64,000 bases of DNA from QHXQ01 sp963788965. Lineage in GTDB: Bacteria; Acidobacteriota; Blastocatellia; Pyrinomonadales; Pyrinomonadaceae. Location of the stretch: NCBI GenBank assembly GCA_963788965.1, contig CAWBIK010000006.1, positions 62,001 through 126,000 of the forward strand, written 5' to 3'. Below, in pieces: positions 40,256-51,540 of the stretch (its first letter is position 1; every line of letters starts with the position of its first letter). Both the position numbers and the translations under genes were made by a program. The notes beneath the pieces were generated by a model that saw only the letters and a program-made list of their open reading frames with translations, had not been told where the DNA came from and did not search any database.

Positions 40256-43025
40256 TTATTTTGATGGACACTGGCTGCGTGCTGCGGGGTAGGACGGTTG
40301 CGCCGCGCATGACTTGCTTTGAGCGTCGCCGAGGCCGCGCGTGGCGCACTTGATGTTTAAGACCCAATTGTCCACGGGCGTGTCTTTTACTTTCAAATTG
40401 TCGGCGAGGAATTTGAGGCGCGTGGTTTCGCGCGTCTGCAAAGGCGGCAGGCGTTTGTCGAGTAGGGAGAAGCGATCCTTGAGATAGTAGGGCGGGATCG
40501 TTTGATAGTGCAGCGTGACGCGGACGCTGGCCGCGCCGGGGGCGAGCGCGAGCGGCACGCGGTAGAGCATTGTGTTCGTGCCGGGCGAGCCGTTCGGGCT
40601 GATGTAGCCGGGGTCTTGCGCGGGCCGCGCCGAAGGGACTGGTGAACTGCGCGTTGTGCCCGTTGGTGCGCCAGCCGAGCGGCAGCAGGCGATTATCTTT
40701 GACGTGCTCGTCCAAGCGGACGAAGCTGTTCGTGAACTTGCCGTCGCTGTCCTTAACGAGTTCTTCGTAAATCTGTACCTGATACTGCTCTGTGATCGCG
40801 CGCCCCTGTTGACTGCCTGCGCCCTTAAAGTAGTGCGGCTGGAAATCCTGACCGAGGCGCGGATCGTTGTTGAAGTACTCGGTCGGCAGCACCGCGCCGC
40901 TGACGCCTTCGATGATCTCGCCCTTCGTGTTCGTCTGCCCCGAAGCCCAAAGCGCGCGCCCTTGCGCGTCGAGCACGACGAACTCGACGAAGGCGCGGCG
41001 AAACTCGACGCCCGAAGGGAAACTGTGCCCGGCCTTGTTCGTGACGCGCACGGTCACATCGAGCGTGTTGGTCGTCTTATTGATCGACTGCACGTCCACG
41101 TCCGCTGTGTCGTCCGCAAGTTCAAGGCTTGAGTTCATGTTGGTGACAAGTCCGGTGATGGGCGTCGAACCGTCAAGGGCGTAAGGGTACATATAGTCGG
41201 AGTCGGCGACGCCCATGACGCAGTTGAATTGTTGGAACATCTGGTTGGCGAACAGGTTGAGCGCCACCAGCGTGTGCCGCGAAAACGAGTCGCGCACTTT
41301 GAGCGTGATGTCCTTGTCCGGCGCGCGGAAGTCAACGAACGGATACGTTATGTCTTCGATGTTGGCGATGCGAAAGGCGAGCGGCACGCCCTTGTACATC
41401 TTCGGCATGTGGCAGTCCTGACAACTCTGCCTGCGCTGCCGATCAACGGGCGCGCGCTCGTCCTGATAGACGCTGTTCTGCCATTCAAAATAGGTTGTCT
41501 GTTCATGAAACTCTTTCGGCTTGCCGTTCTCCATCACGGGGTTGCCCTTGTTGTCGAGCGTCGGCGTGATGACCGTATGACAACTGCCGCACATGGCCGA
41601 ACTCTTGATGTGCGCCGCGCCGCGCGGGTTGATGCCGAGCGCGTTCTGCATCGGCAGCGGTTGCGGATCGTCAAACGGGCCGTTCACCGTGCCCGGCGGA
41701 TCGACTTGGAAGTTGCCGGTATAACTGGCCGGTGTGCCCAAGCCCTCGGCCGACATTTGATGACAGACCGTGCAGGACACGCCGTCGCGCGCGAGCGCGC
41801 CATACTTCGCAAACGGGTCGCCGGTCGATTGATAGAGCATCGTGTGGCTGAACTCAGGCGCGGGCAGTTGCCCGTTGTCGATGGCGAACTGGCGTTGCCC
41901 CATGACGCCGTGACAGTGCAAACACTTGTTGTCGAAGAAGCCGGCCTGGTCGGGAAACTGCGCGCGCTCGGATTCCAACTGCGCGTGGAAGATCGGATCG
42001 CGGCCAGCAAGGCCCATCATCGACGTGCGCCACTCTGTATAAGGCGACAGGTTGATGGGCGGGCTGGTGAACGTGTAGCCCATGTTCTGATCGGAAGCGG
42101 CATGACAGCCGATGCACTGATCGGAGGTGAGAAACTGACCGGGGCCGTGCGGGCCTGATGGGACGTGATCATTCATCTCGTGCGGAAACGGCACGACGTT
42201 GGCCGGGAAGGCGCGCGCCTGTTGCACGTCGGCCAGTTCTTCCATGTGCATGCTGTGGGTCGATTCGTGCAGGTCGGGTCTGACGACCGTGAGCGCAACT
42301 TGCGGTGGCTTGGTGGTCGGCACGTTGATGAAGAACGTGATCGGATCGCCTTCCACGTTCTTGATGGCCGAGAAGGTCGAGGTCTTATCGGCGGCCGAAG
42401 CGTGGCAGCGCATGCAGTAAGTGCCGAAGCCACGTCCCTTGTAATCGAAGTTGGCTATGTTGAAATTGGCCGGCGTGTCGCCGACGCCGGGCCCGTCCCA
42501 GTACCAGCCGTCCCAAGAGCCTTGCTTGTCGCGCACCATGATCGACCAGCCGTTGAGCGCCGCCTTGCCGCTGTTGTCGGCCGGCACGGAGTACTGCTCT
42601 TTAATAATCATCGCGCCGTCGGGCAACTCGCCCTGCCGGTTGCGATTCTTCATCCAGTCCCAAACTTCCGGCGAATAGAAGACGCGCACGGCCGGGTGCG
42701 TGCCGAGATTGCTCACCGCGCCGGGGCGCTGCGTGCCGAAACCGAGGAAACCGACAACCGGCCCCGTGTTGCGTATCTCACGATCCGCCGCCCACGAGTT
42801 GTAACAACGCCCTTGCAGAAATTGCAGCAGCTTCGGCTCGAACGCGTTGATGCCCACTTGACTCGGATTGGGCAGCGGGAAGGGCGGACACTGTGCGTTG
42901 GTCGCGGGTCGCGGCTGCGCCGCCTGTGCATCCGCCACGCGCGCGGGCGCACACAACAAGCCGAGCAGCACAAGGCACAGACACAACATGATAACCGCGA
43001 GGCGCAGGGGCATAAGATGATTCAT
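40256..43025 (-). CDS. Secreted multihaem c-type cytochrome with cytochrome P460-like N-terminal region (one indel)
   Basis: About 923 residues. A signal peptide (AVIMLCLCLVLLGLLCAPARVADAQ) is followed by a region of about 200 residues resembling cytochrome P460 (VRVFYSPEVWDWM, GAMIIKEQYS, GWYWDGPG). Six c-type haem motifs follow: CMRCH, CIGCH, CLHCH, CTVCH, CGSCH and CQDCH. The C-terminal third is beta-rich (AGHSFPSGVEFRRAFVEFVVLD) like other multihaem proteins of this kind. The frame breaks at about 40621-40626, near GGGCC; corrected, it continues DPGYISPNGSPGTNTMLYRVPL and ends at 40256. It is exported to the periplasm or beyond and probably carries electrons. The electron partner is unknown. 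Confidence 0.85.
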
Positions 43026-43196
43026 GTGCAAGTCTCCCGTCCCGAACTGGCATGCGTGAATCTGTTGCAACTGAATAAAGTCGTGAGCGGTCGAACGATA
43101 AGACACTAAATCCGCGAGGTGGTCGGAGCGTAACCGCGCCTTCCGCATGTGTCAACAGAAATGTTCGCAACGGTCGTGACGTAGAACGCGACACAT

Positions 43197-43262
43197 AACC
43201 ACGAAGCCACGAAGACACAAAGACACGAAAGATAGTTTCGTGTCTTTGTGTCTTCGTGGTTA
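43197..43262. repeat. ACGAAGAC-word palindrome in a divergent promoter region
   Basis: The left arm AACCACGAAGCCACGAAG continues with ACACAAAG ACACGAAA; the right arm is the inverse, with a 5-base loop. It occupies the 396-base gap (43026-43421) between the divergent cytochrome and beta-propeller genes. I see nothing else definite in that gap apart from the AAGGAG site before 43422. Confidence 0.9.
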
Positions 43263-43421
43263 AAAATAATTTCGCTCAGGCCCGACCCTTATGATCCTTT
43301 TCTGCTCCGGCTTGCGCGTTACAAGGTGAGACGCATTCGTTGTTCTCAGGCCGCCCTTAGCCAGTCTTGGCAAGTGCTCCGCTATTTCTCACGTCCGCGT
43401 ACATCTTAAGGAGTCGCAACG

Positions 43422-44558
43422 ATGAAGCCCACTAGCAAGACCCCGCGTTCGCTGTTCACGACCTACGCACTACTCGTCGCCTTTGTCTGTCTCGCCACCG
43501 TCACGCCCGTCTGGGCCAACGACGACGATGACAACGACAACAATAATAAGCATCGCCCCTTTGGCGACGTGCAGGTGCTCGCCACAGTGCCCACACCGCC
43601 CGGCTTCCCTGAAGGCATCGCCGTTAAAGGCAACCGCGTTTACGTCGCCGGCCCCGCGCGCTTCGGCAACGCGGGCGAGCCGCCCTCGAAGGTCTTCGCC
43701 TACAACACAAAGACGGGCGAACTGGAACGCGAGTATCCGATTCAGGGCGAGAACACCGCGATTGATCACGCCAACTCTTGCATCGCCTTCGACGGCTCGA
43801 ACCGGCTCTACGTCGTCAACACGCAACTCGGCATCGTTCGCATCAACATCCACACCGGCGCGCAGCAGCCGTATGCCGGCACGATCCCCAACCTGCCGAC
43901 CTGTTCGACTTCGCCCGCGCCCTGTTCGCCGACCGTCGCCGATCTGCCGCCGCTGCCGAACGACATCGCCTTCGACGAAGACGGCTATCTTTATCTAACC
44001 GACTCGTTCCAAGCGACCATCTGGCGCATCGCGCCCGGTGGCGGCCAGCCGCAAATCTGGTTTCAAGACAGTCGGCTCGACACACCCTTCGGCCCGAACG
44101 GTCTGCGCTTGAACCCCGACCGTAATAAAATTTTCTTCACCGTCACGGCCGAAGGCGTCGGCCCGATGGGCGAATTTCTCGGCGGGAAAATCTACACGCT
44201 GCCGCTCGTCAACGCGCCGACCGCGGCCCAGTTGAAAGTCTTCCACCAGTACAACGGCGAAGCGCCGGACGGCATCGCGTTCGGTCGTTCAGGCAAGCTC
44301 TACGTGGTGTTGGCCGCGCCGTTCAACTCCGGCGTCTCGATCCTGCGCCCCAACGGGACGGAGCAGCAGCGGCTCACGAACCCGCAGGGCAGCCCGATCT
44401 TCCCGTATGACTCGCCCGCGAACGCAGCCTTCGACGGCCACGGGTCGTTGCTGCTGACGAACCACGCCTTCGCCACGATGATCCCGACGAACTTCACCGT
44501 GCTCGACGTGTTCGTTGACGACAAAGAGTCGCCGCTCGTGCGTCCGCACGTGCAGTAA
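43422..44558 (+). CDS. Secreted SMP-30/NHL-like beta-propeller protein
   Basis: About 378 residues. The signal peptide (LFTTYALLVAFVCLATVTPVWA) is followed by an Asp/Asn-rich stretch, then propeller blades: PPGFPEGIAVKGNRVYVAGP, NSCIAFDGSNRLYVVNTQLG, PNDIAFDEDGYLYLTDSFQ, PFGPNGLRLNPDRNKIFF and APDGIAFGRSGKLYVVL. These match the SMP-30/gluconolactonase/LRE group, whose members are lactonases or simply binding proteins. A metal site cannot be assigned with confidence. An AAGGAG site lies 8 bases upstream of the start. It is divergent from the cytochrome gene. Confidence 0.82.
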   Translation: MKPTSKTPRSLFTTYALLVAFVCLATVTPVWANDDDDNDNNNKHRPFGDVQVLATVPTPPGFPEGIAVKGNRVYVAGPARFGNAGEPPSKVFAYNTKTGELEREYPIQGENTAIDHANSCIAFDGSNRLYVVNTQLGIVRINIHTGAQQPYAGTIPNLPTCSTSPAPCSPTVADLPPLPNDIAFDEDGYLYLTDSFQATIWRIAPGGGQPQIWFQDSRLDTPFGPNGLRLNPDRNKIFFTVTAEGVGPMGEFLGGKIYTLPLVNAPTAAQLKVFHQYNGEAPDGIAFGRSGKLYVVLAAPFNSGVSILRPNGTEQQRLTNPQGSPIFPYDSPANAAFDGHGSLLLTNHAFATMIPTNFTVLDVFVDDKESPLVRPHVQ

Positions 44559-44567
44559 GCGATCAAA

Positions 44568-44638
44568 CTTAACCACGAAGACACGAAGCCACGAAGGACG
44601 ATCAAAGTTCTTCGTGGCTTCGTGTCTTCGTGGTTAAG
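44568..44638. repeat. Perfect 29-bp inverted repeat of the ACGAAGAC word family
   Basis: The arms at 44568-44596 and 44610-44638 are exact reverse complements (beginning CTTAACCACGAAGACACG) around a 13-base loop. It separates convergent genes and probably ends transcription from both. Confidence 0.92.
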
Positions 44639-44641
44639 CTT

Positions 44642-45037
44642 CTATCCGCTTTCGTCTTTGCGCGAGACGCGCGACACGGCCGAGGCGGCCAAGAAGCCGA
44701 GCAGCGAGCCAAGCACGATGTTGAAGGATTGCAACGCCAGCCCGTCCTTCTTCTTATGTTCGTCAGCTTCGTCTTTGAGTGTTTCGATGATGAAGTCTTT
44801 GGTCGCTTGGTCGTTCAACTTCGCCGCGAGCACGTCGGCGTTCATGTTCAAGGCAGGGTTTATATCGCGCTCGAAAAAGGCGAGGTAGCCGGTGCTGCTG
44901 AATAGCAACATATAGACGGCGAGGATGCCCCACCAGAGCGGGTCGCGCGTGATGCGCCGCGATATGTCGATCCTGACTTCCGGCGGCGCAAGCGGATCGG
45001 CGCGCGCCTCTGTCGCCGTTGCATTCTCATCAGCCAT
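44642..45037 (-). CDS. Small two-helix membrane protein, unknown
   Basis: About 131 residues. A cytoplasmic-looking N-terminal tail (about 1-33) is followed by a transmembrane helix (WWGILAVYMLLFSSTGYLAFF), a charged loop of about 50 residues (ADVLAAKLNDQATKDFIIE, then DEADEHKKKDG) and a second helix (FNIVLGSLLGFLAASAV). No catalytic motif. It lies 28 bases after the methyltransferase gene on the same strand and is probably co-transcribed. Family not recognised. Confidence 0.65.
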   Translation of the reverse strand: MADENATATEARADPLAPPEVRIDISRRITRDPLWWGILAVYMLLFSSTGYLAFFERDINPALNMNADVLAAKLNDQATKDFIIETLKDEADEHKKKDGLALQSFNIVLGSLLGFLAASAVSRVSRKDESG

Positions 45038-45065
45038 CGATCACGTCTCCTGTTAGCAAATGAAG

Positions 45066-45812
45066 TTAGCCCGCCCTCTGCCCGCCATAGACCGCATGCC
45101 CGGCCTTTAACCAATGCACGTCCACATCCGCGAAGCCCGCCGCGTCGAGCCAGCGCAGTTGATCGTAGAGCCGCGAAGGTTTGTCGAGCGGATCGGGATG
45201 ACGATAGATGTTCCAGCCGTCGCGCTCGAAGAACTCGAACGCGGCCGCGTGCCCGTCGAGTTCGAGCGCGCGGCGGCGCACCGCATCGTCCCACGCGCGC
45301 GCCGCGATGGCATGACCGAGCGCGTGCGCCGGTTCGATCACGTCCGCGATCACAAACACGCCACCGGGCGCAAGCAGCCGGTACACGTCGCGGAACAACT
45401 CCTGCTTTTGCTCACCGTCGAGATGATGTATCGCCAGCGACGAGACGACCGCGTGGACGGGTTGCGCTTGCAACTGCGCGCGCCAGTCGTGCGCCGCCAA
45501 GTCGAACTGCGCACATGCAAAGCGACCCGCGAACGGCGCGAGCCGCGCCTGCGCCCGTGCCAACATCTGCGGCGAGCCGTCGTAAGCCTGCACAGTGCAA
45601 CCGGGCACACGTTCGAGCAGCGCCGCTGCAAGCAAGCCTTCGCCGCAACACAGTTCGACAATGCGCGGCGACCCGGCGTGCGGTTCGATCAATTCACAGA
45701 TGATCGCGATCTGTTCCTCACGCTCCGGCACGAAGTAGCGGCCGTAATCGATGAACGCCTGCGAATCCTGCTCGGCCCAAGCAGGCGCGGCTTCTTTATC
45801 GTCTGATTGCAT
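45066..45812 (-). CDS. SAM-dependent class I methyltransferase
   Basis: About 248 residues with a Rossmann methyltransferase fold: RIVELCCGEGLLAAALL is the SAM motif I, VQAYDGSPQMLARAQARL motif II, FDLAAHDW motif III, and VHAVVSSLAIHHLDGEQKQELFRDVYRLLAPGGVFVIAD covers motifs IV to VI. The second half contains a substrate-domain insert. I chose ATG 45812; the frame extends to 45887 but would then be encoded by a 21-bp repeat array. Substrate unknown. It is divergent from tilS, with the array between them. Confidence 0.82.
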   Translation of the reverse strand: MQSDDKEAAPAWAEQDSQAFIDYGRYFVPEREEQIAIICELIEPHAGSPRIVELCCGEGLLAAALLERVPGCTVQAYDGSPQMLARAQARLAPFAGRFACAQFDLAAHDWRAQLQAQPVHAVVSSLAIHHLDGEQKQELFRDVYRLLAPGGVFVIADVIEPAHALGHAIAARAWDDAVRRRALELDGHAAAFEFFERDGWNIYRHPDPLDKPSRLYDQLRWLDAAGFADVDVHWLKAGHAVYGGQRAG

Positions 45813-45837
45813 ATTGCGTGTTCCGGTCAGTCGGCTA

Positions 45838-46089
45838 GCTCGCACTTTGAACGCGGCTGTTCTCGCTTTTAGCGAGGCCGTTCTCACTTTTTACCTGATC
45901 GTTCGCGCTCAAAGTGAGAACGGCCGGGCTTTTTACCCCATCGTTCTCACTTTTTACCTCATCATTCTCACTTTTAGCGAGGCCGTTCTCACTTTTTACC
46001 CCATCGTTCTCACTTAAAGTGCGACCGGCCGCGCTTTTTACCTCATCGGCCGCACTTTTTACCTGAACGTTCTAACTTTTAGCGCGGCC
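45838..46089. repeat. Twelve-unit 21-bp tandem array built from three heptamer slots
   Basis: Twelve units of exactly 21 bases without any indel (252 bp). Each unit is three heptamers. Slot 1 is GTTCTCA, ATTCTCA, GGCCGCA, GGCCGCG or a close form; slot 2 CTTTTTA, CTTTTAG, CTTAAAG or CTCAAAG; slot 3 CCCCATC, CCTCATC, CCTGATC, CGAGGCC, TGAGAAC or similar. Heptamers are shuffled between units, so the array is a mosaic. It fills nearly all of the divergent gap between the methyltransferase and tilS genes, ending 20 bases before tilS. Confidence 0.95.
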
Positions 46090-46109
46090 GATGCGCGATA
46101 ATCAGGCCC

Positions 46110-47199
46110 GTGGCCAACACAGCGCACAACTTGCTCAGCCAATTTGCCCGCCGCTTGTTGCATGAATGGCGGCGTTTGGCGCTGCCGTCGGCGGACGCGC
46201 GCGTGGTCGTCGCCGTCTCCGGCGGCGCGGACTCGACCGCGTTGCTGGTCGCCTGCGACGAGTTGATCAAGGCGCGGCGCTTGCCGGTGTCGCTCACGGT
46301 CGCACATCTGAATCACAACTTGCGCGGCGCGGCGGGCGCGGCGGACGCGGCGTGGGTCGCACAACTCGCGCGCACGCTTGGGCACGAGGTCGTGATCGAA
46401 AGCGCGTGCGTGGCGGACGAAGCGCGCGCCGGCCGCGACAATCTCGAACAGGCGGCGCGGCGTGCGCGTTACGCCTTTCTTGCCCGCGTGGCGCGTGCGT
46501 CATGCGCGCGTGTGGTGTTGACCGCACACACGCTTGACGATCAAGCCGAGACGTTGTTGCTTGCGCTTGTGCGCGGCAGCGGCGCAGAGGGCTTGGGCGG
46601 GATGCGTGCGGCGCGTGTGCTGGACGAAGCGCGAGCCTGAAGTGCAACTCGTACGCCCGCTGCTCGGTTGGGCGCGACGCGAGACGACGCATGAGTATGT
46701 GCGTGCGCGCAAGATGGAAGTGCGCGCCGACGCGTTGAACGAAGACGAACGGTTTTCGCGCGTGCGTGTGCGTCGTCAGTTGTTGCCGCTGTTGGAGACG
46801 TTCAACCCGCGCGTGGTCGAGGCGCTGGCGCGCGCGGCCGAACTGCTGCGCGCCGACGCAGACGCGCTCGCCGCGCAAGCTGAACAGTTGTTGCTCGCCG
46901 CGACAGCAACGACAGAAGCAACAACGACTGAAACGATGACGGAAGTTAACACGGCCGCGCGGCCGTTGCGTGTGGACGTGTTGCGCGCGAGTGATGCGGC
47001 GCTCAGGCGGCGCGCGCTGCGTCTGTGGTTGAAGATGGGGCGCGGGAGTGTGCGCCGGTTGACATTGACGCATATCAGAGGTGTCGAGCGTCTGCTCGCG
47101 GGCGAGCGTGGGCGGCGCGTCGCGGAGTTGCCGGGCGGCGCGTCGGTCGAACGGCGGCGTGGGCTGCTCGTCTTTCAGCCGCCACGGGAAAACGGTTGA
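46110..47199 (+). CDS. tilS: tRNA(Ile)-lysidine synthase (one indel)
   Basis: About 363 residues. It converts the wobble cytidine of the AUA-reading tRNA-Ile to lysidine, an essential step. The N-terminal PP-loop VAVSGGADSTALL, the AHLNHNLRGAAG segment and VVLTAHTLDDQAETLLLALVRGSGAEGL are the defining motifs. The frame breaks at about 46629-46635; corrected, EPEVQLVRPLLGWARRE continues, with the conserved NEDERFSRVRVRRQLLPLLE and a C-terminal domain to 47199. The start is GTG 46110. A hairpin terminator follows, then hpt. Confidence 0.92.
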
Positions 47200-47238
47200 A
47201 AAACCACGGGCGCGCGTTTAAGATGAAACTAGGGTAGA

Positions 47239-47267
47239 GCCGCCCCCGTAAGTGTGTGGGCGGTTTT
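47239..47267 (+). terminator. Rho-independent terminator after tilS
   Basis: CCGCCC and GGGCGG arms are followed by TTTT. It lies 40 bases after the tilS stop and 28 before hpt. Confidence 0.75.
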
Positions 47268-47294
47268 CACTTGTCGGGTTAACGGGAGCAGCCG

Positions 47295-47804
47295 ATGGAC
47301 GGACGGGTCGTAGAGATTTTCAGTGCGGCGCAGATTGCCGAACGGGTCGCCGCACTCGCCGCCGACATCGGGCAGGCTTACGGCGCGCAAGAGTTGACCG
47401 TGCTCGGCACGCTCGAAGACGGCTTCATCTTTCTGGCCGACCTCTTGCGACAACTGCAACTCCCGCTGCGTACAGCCTTCCTCCGCTACGAGCATCGCTC
47501 GCTCGGCGGCGTCCAAGATTTACAATTCAGCACGCAGACCGAACTGGCGGGCCGCGACGTACTTCTCGTCGAAGGCGTGTTGGAGACGGGCGTGCCGCAG
47601 GAGTACTTGCTCAGACAGTTGACCGAGCGGGGCGCACGCACGATCAAACTCTGCGTGCTGGTTGACAAACCCGACCGCCGCCGGGTCGCGCTGCAACCCG
47701 ACTGGCGCGCGTTTGAGACGCAGGAAGACTACATCGTCGGCTACGGGCTGGGGATGAACGAGCGTTGGCGCAATCTGCCGTATCTGGCGCGGGCCGGCGG
47801 CTGA
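47295..47804 (+). CDS. hpt: Hypoxanthine phosphoribosyltransferase-like protein
   Basis: About 169 residues, typical of purine phosphoribosyltransferases that make IMP or GMP from base and PRPP. LTVLGTLEDGFIFLADLLRQL and FLRYEHRSLGG match the HPRT core. The PRPP-binding motif, usually VEDIxDTG, reads LLVEGVLETGVPQEYL (about residues 90-105), so the second acidic residue is Gly and the later Asp is Glu. The C-terminal PDWRAFETQEDYIVGYGLGMNERWRNLPY is the usual HPRT tail. The tilS-hpt-ftsH order is common in bacteria and supports the assignment. A GGGAG site precedes ATG 47295. Activity with the changed motif is uncertain. Confidence 0.83.
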   Translation: MDGRVVEIFSAAQIAERVAALAADIGQAYGAQELTVLGTLEDGFIFLADLLRQLQLPLRTAFLRYEHRSLGGVQDLQFSTQTELAGRDVLLVEGVLETGVPQEYLLRQLTERGARTIKLCVLVDKPDRRRVALQPDWRAFETQEDYIVGYGLGMNERWRNLPYLARAGG

Positions 47805-48026
47805 GTCGGCCGCAAACTGCCGCGCCGCTCGGCCCACGACGACGAGGCGGACGGGGCACAACTTACAGGGCGGCGTGGGCATCTTAAAGGGTGCTTTGCA
47901 CGCGGGCCGGATGTTTGAACAAAGGGCGCTCCCCATCCGGCGACAGCCGCGCGACGTGTGACGTTTGCGGGAGCGACAACGGACGCCGAAATAGGTTATC
48001 ATCGGCGTCGGAGGCGAGAAACAATT

Positions 48027-49967
<1,941 letters not shown>

Positions 49968-49998
49968 GCGTAAACAACCAAACGTTCCACACTACGCG

Positions 49999-50029
49999 AG
50001 GGGAAGGGGTGCAAGCCTCTTCCCCTTTT
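49999..50029 (+). terminator. Hairpin with T tract after ftsH
   Basis: AGGGGAAG and CTTCCCCT arms with a 12-base loop, followed by three more T. It ends at the likely folP start, so it may attenuate rather than fully end transcription. Confidence 0.65.
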
Positions 50030-50032
50030 GCT

Positions 50033-50923
50033 ATGCTCGCGCCCTTAATGGACACGCCGCAAGCACGTATCTGGCAGACCGCGCGCCGGGCCATCGCGCT
50101 CGACGCGCGCACGCTCGTCATGGGCGTCTTGAATGTGACACCGGACAGCTTCAGCGATGGCGGGCAGTTCGACACGACCGGGCAAGCAATCGAGCACGCC
50201 GAACAGATGCTCGCCGACGGCGCGGACATCATCGACATCGGCGGTGAATCGACGCGGCCGGGCAGCGAGCCTGTCACCGTCGAAGAAGAGTTGCGCCGCG
50301 TCGTGCCCGTCATCAAACAACTCGCCCGGCGGCCCGAAGCCATCATTTCGATTGACACAACCAAGTCGGAAGTTGCGCGCGCGGCGCTCGACGCGGGCGC
50401 TTGCATCGTCAACGACATCTCGGCCCTGCGGTTCGACTTTCACATCGCCGACGAAGCGGCGCGCACAGGCGCGGGCTTAATTCTCATGCACTCGCGCGGC
50501 ACGCCCGCGACCATGCAACGACTGCCGCCCGCGCCCGACATCTTCGCAGACATAAGCGTGAGCCTACGTCGTAGTTTGGCCATGGCCGAGCGGCGCGGCG
50601 TCGCGCGCGCGGCTATCGTCCTCGACCCCGGCATCGGCTTCGGCAAGACGGTCGCTCAGAACGTCGAATTGATCGCGCACTTCGACCGGCTTTTGCGCGC
50701 GTTCCCTTATATGCCGTGGCTGGTCGGCACGTCGCGCAAGTCATTTATCGGGCAACTGCTGGCCGACGTACCGGCCGCTGAGCGTCTGCACGGCACGATG
50801 GCCACAGTGACAGCCGCGATCTTGCAGGGCGCGAGCATCGTGCGCGTGCATGACGTGCGCGCGGCGGTTGAGACGGCGCGCGTGGCGGATGCGATCAAGC
50901 GAGCGGCGAGTTTGACAGGATGA
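50033..50923 (+). CDS. folP: Dihydropteroate synthase
   Basis: About 296 residues, TIM-barrel enzyme of folate synthesis that joins p-aminobenzoate to the pterin diphosphate. Both signatures are present: VMGVLNVTPDSFSDGGQF and ADIIDIGGESTRPGSEPV. ISIDTTKSEVARAAL, IVNDISALRF, LMHSRGTPATM and VLDPGIGFGKT follow, and WLVGTSRKSFIG carries the basic site. Starts at 50033 or 50048 are both possible; no clear ribosome-binding site separates them. It follows ftsH by 65 bases with a hairpin between. Confidence 0.94.
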   Translation: MLAPLMDTPQARIWQTARRAIALDARTLVMGVLNVTPDSFSDGGQFDTTGQAIEHAEQMLADGADIIDIGGESTRPGSEPVTVEEELRRVVPVIKQLARRPEAIISIDTTKSEVARAALDAGACIVNDISALRFDFHIADEAARTGAGLILMHSRGTPATMQRLPPAPDIFADISVSLRRSLAMAERRGVARAAIVLDPGIGFGKTVAQNVELIAHFDRLLRAFPYMPWLVGTSRKSFIGQLLADVPAAERLHGTMATVTAAILQGASIVRVHDVRAAVETARVADAIKRAASLTG

Positions 50924-50979
50924 CGCGGCAAGTCTTATCGTGCGCCTTCGTGGCTTGCATAGTTGGTTAAGGTGATTTG

Positions 50980-51540
50980 ATGAATCAGAGATTGACGCTG
51001 AAGCTTGTGCGCGCGGCCTTGTTCGCGTTTGTGCTTGTGTGCTCGTCGGGCTTTACCGAATGCTATAAGCCGGTGACGAAGAGTGGGCTGCCGGAATACA
51101 TCAAGACTGTGGCCGTGCCCGCGTTTGAGAATCAGGCGTTGCGTTACAAGATCGAGACGCGGTTTACCGATGCGGTCACCAACGAGATCATCAAGCGCGG
51201 GCGGGGCTTGCGCGTGCAGAGCGAACGGCAAGGCGCGGACGCCGTGGTGGACGGCGCGATCAGAAGCTTTTCGTTCTCCGGCGTGTTGTTGGACGAGCGC
51301 GGGCGTTCGCGCGTGTTTGAAGTAACGATTGTCGGCGCGGTCACCGTGCGTGATCAGGTGCAGAACCGCGTGCTGTATGACAATCAGAATTTCGTCTTTC
51401 GCGGCGAGTTCGAGTTCGCCAACGACCCGCGCACCTTCTTCAACGAGGAAGACCCGGCCGTGCAACGCATCGCCCGCAGCTTCGCCGAGAGCCTTGTCTC
51501 CACGCTGACGAACGGCTTCGGCGTCAACCGCGAAAAATGA
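50980..51540 (+). CDS. lptE: LPS-assembly lipoprotein LptE
   Basis: About 186 residues. The signal sequence (AALFAFVLVCSSGFTEC) ends in a Cys that may be lipidated although the lipobox is weak. The mature part has GLPEYIKTVAVPAFENQALRYKIETRFTDAVTNEIIKRG and ADAVVDGAIRSFSFSGV, the typical LptE pattern. LptE plugs the LptD barrel that inserts LPS into the outer membrane, which supports a diderm host. It overlaps holA by 4 bases (ATGA), a common arrangement of these two genes. Confidence 0.9.
   Translation: MNQRLTLKLVRAALFAFVLVCSSGFTECYKPVTKSGLPEYIKTVAVPAFENQALRYKIETRFTDAVTNEIIKRGRGLRVQSERQGADAVVDGAIRSFSFSGVLLDERGRSRVFEVTIVGAVTVRDQVQNRVLYDNQNFVFRGEFEFANDPRTFFNEEDPAVQRIARSFAESLVSTLTNGFGVNREK

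Noticed and set aside
41229..42158. A 309-codon plus-strand frame
   Set aside because: It is antisense to the multihaem cytochrome gene, which has signal peptide and six haem motifs.
45838..46060. Open minus-strand frame with heptapeptide repeats (NDEVKSE type) and plus-strand VLTFYLI-type frames in the 21-bp array
   Set aside because: Any frame of a 21-bp array gives a 7-residue repeat; the minus frame has no start codon and the plus frame no ribosome-binding site.
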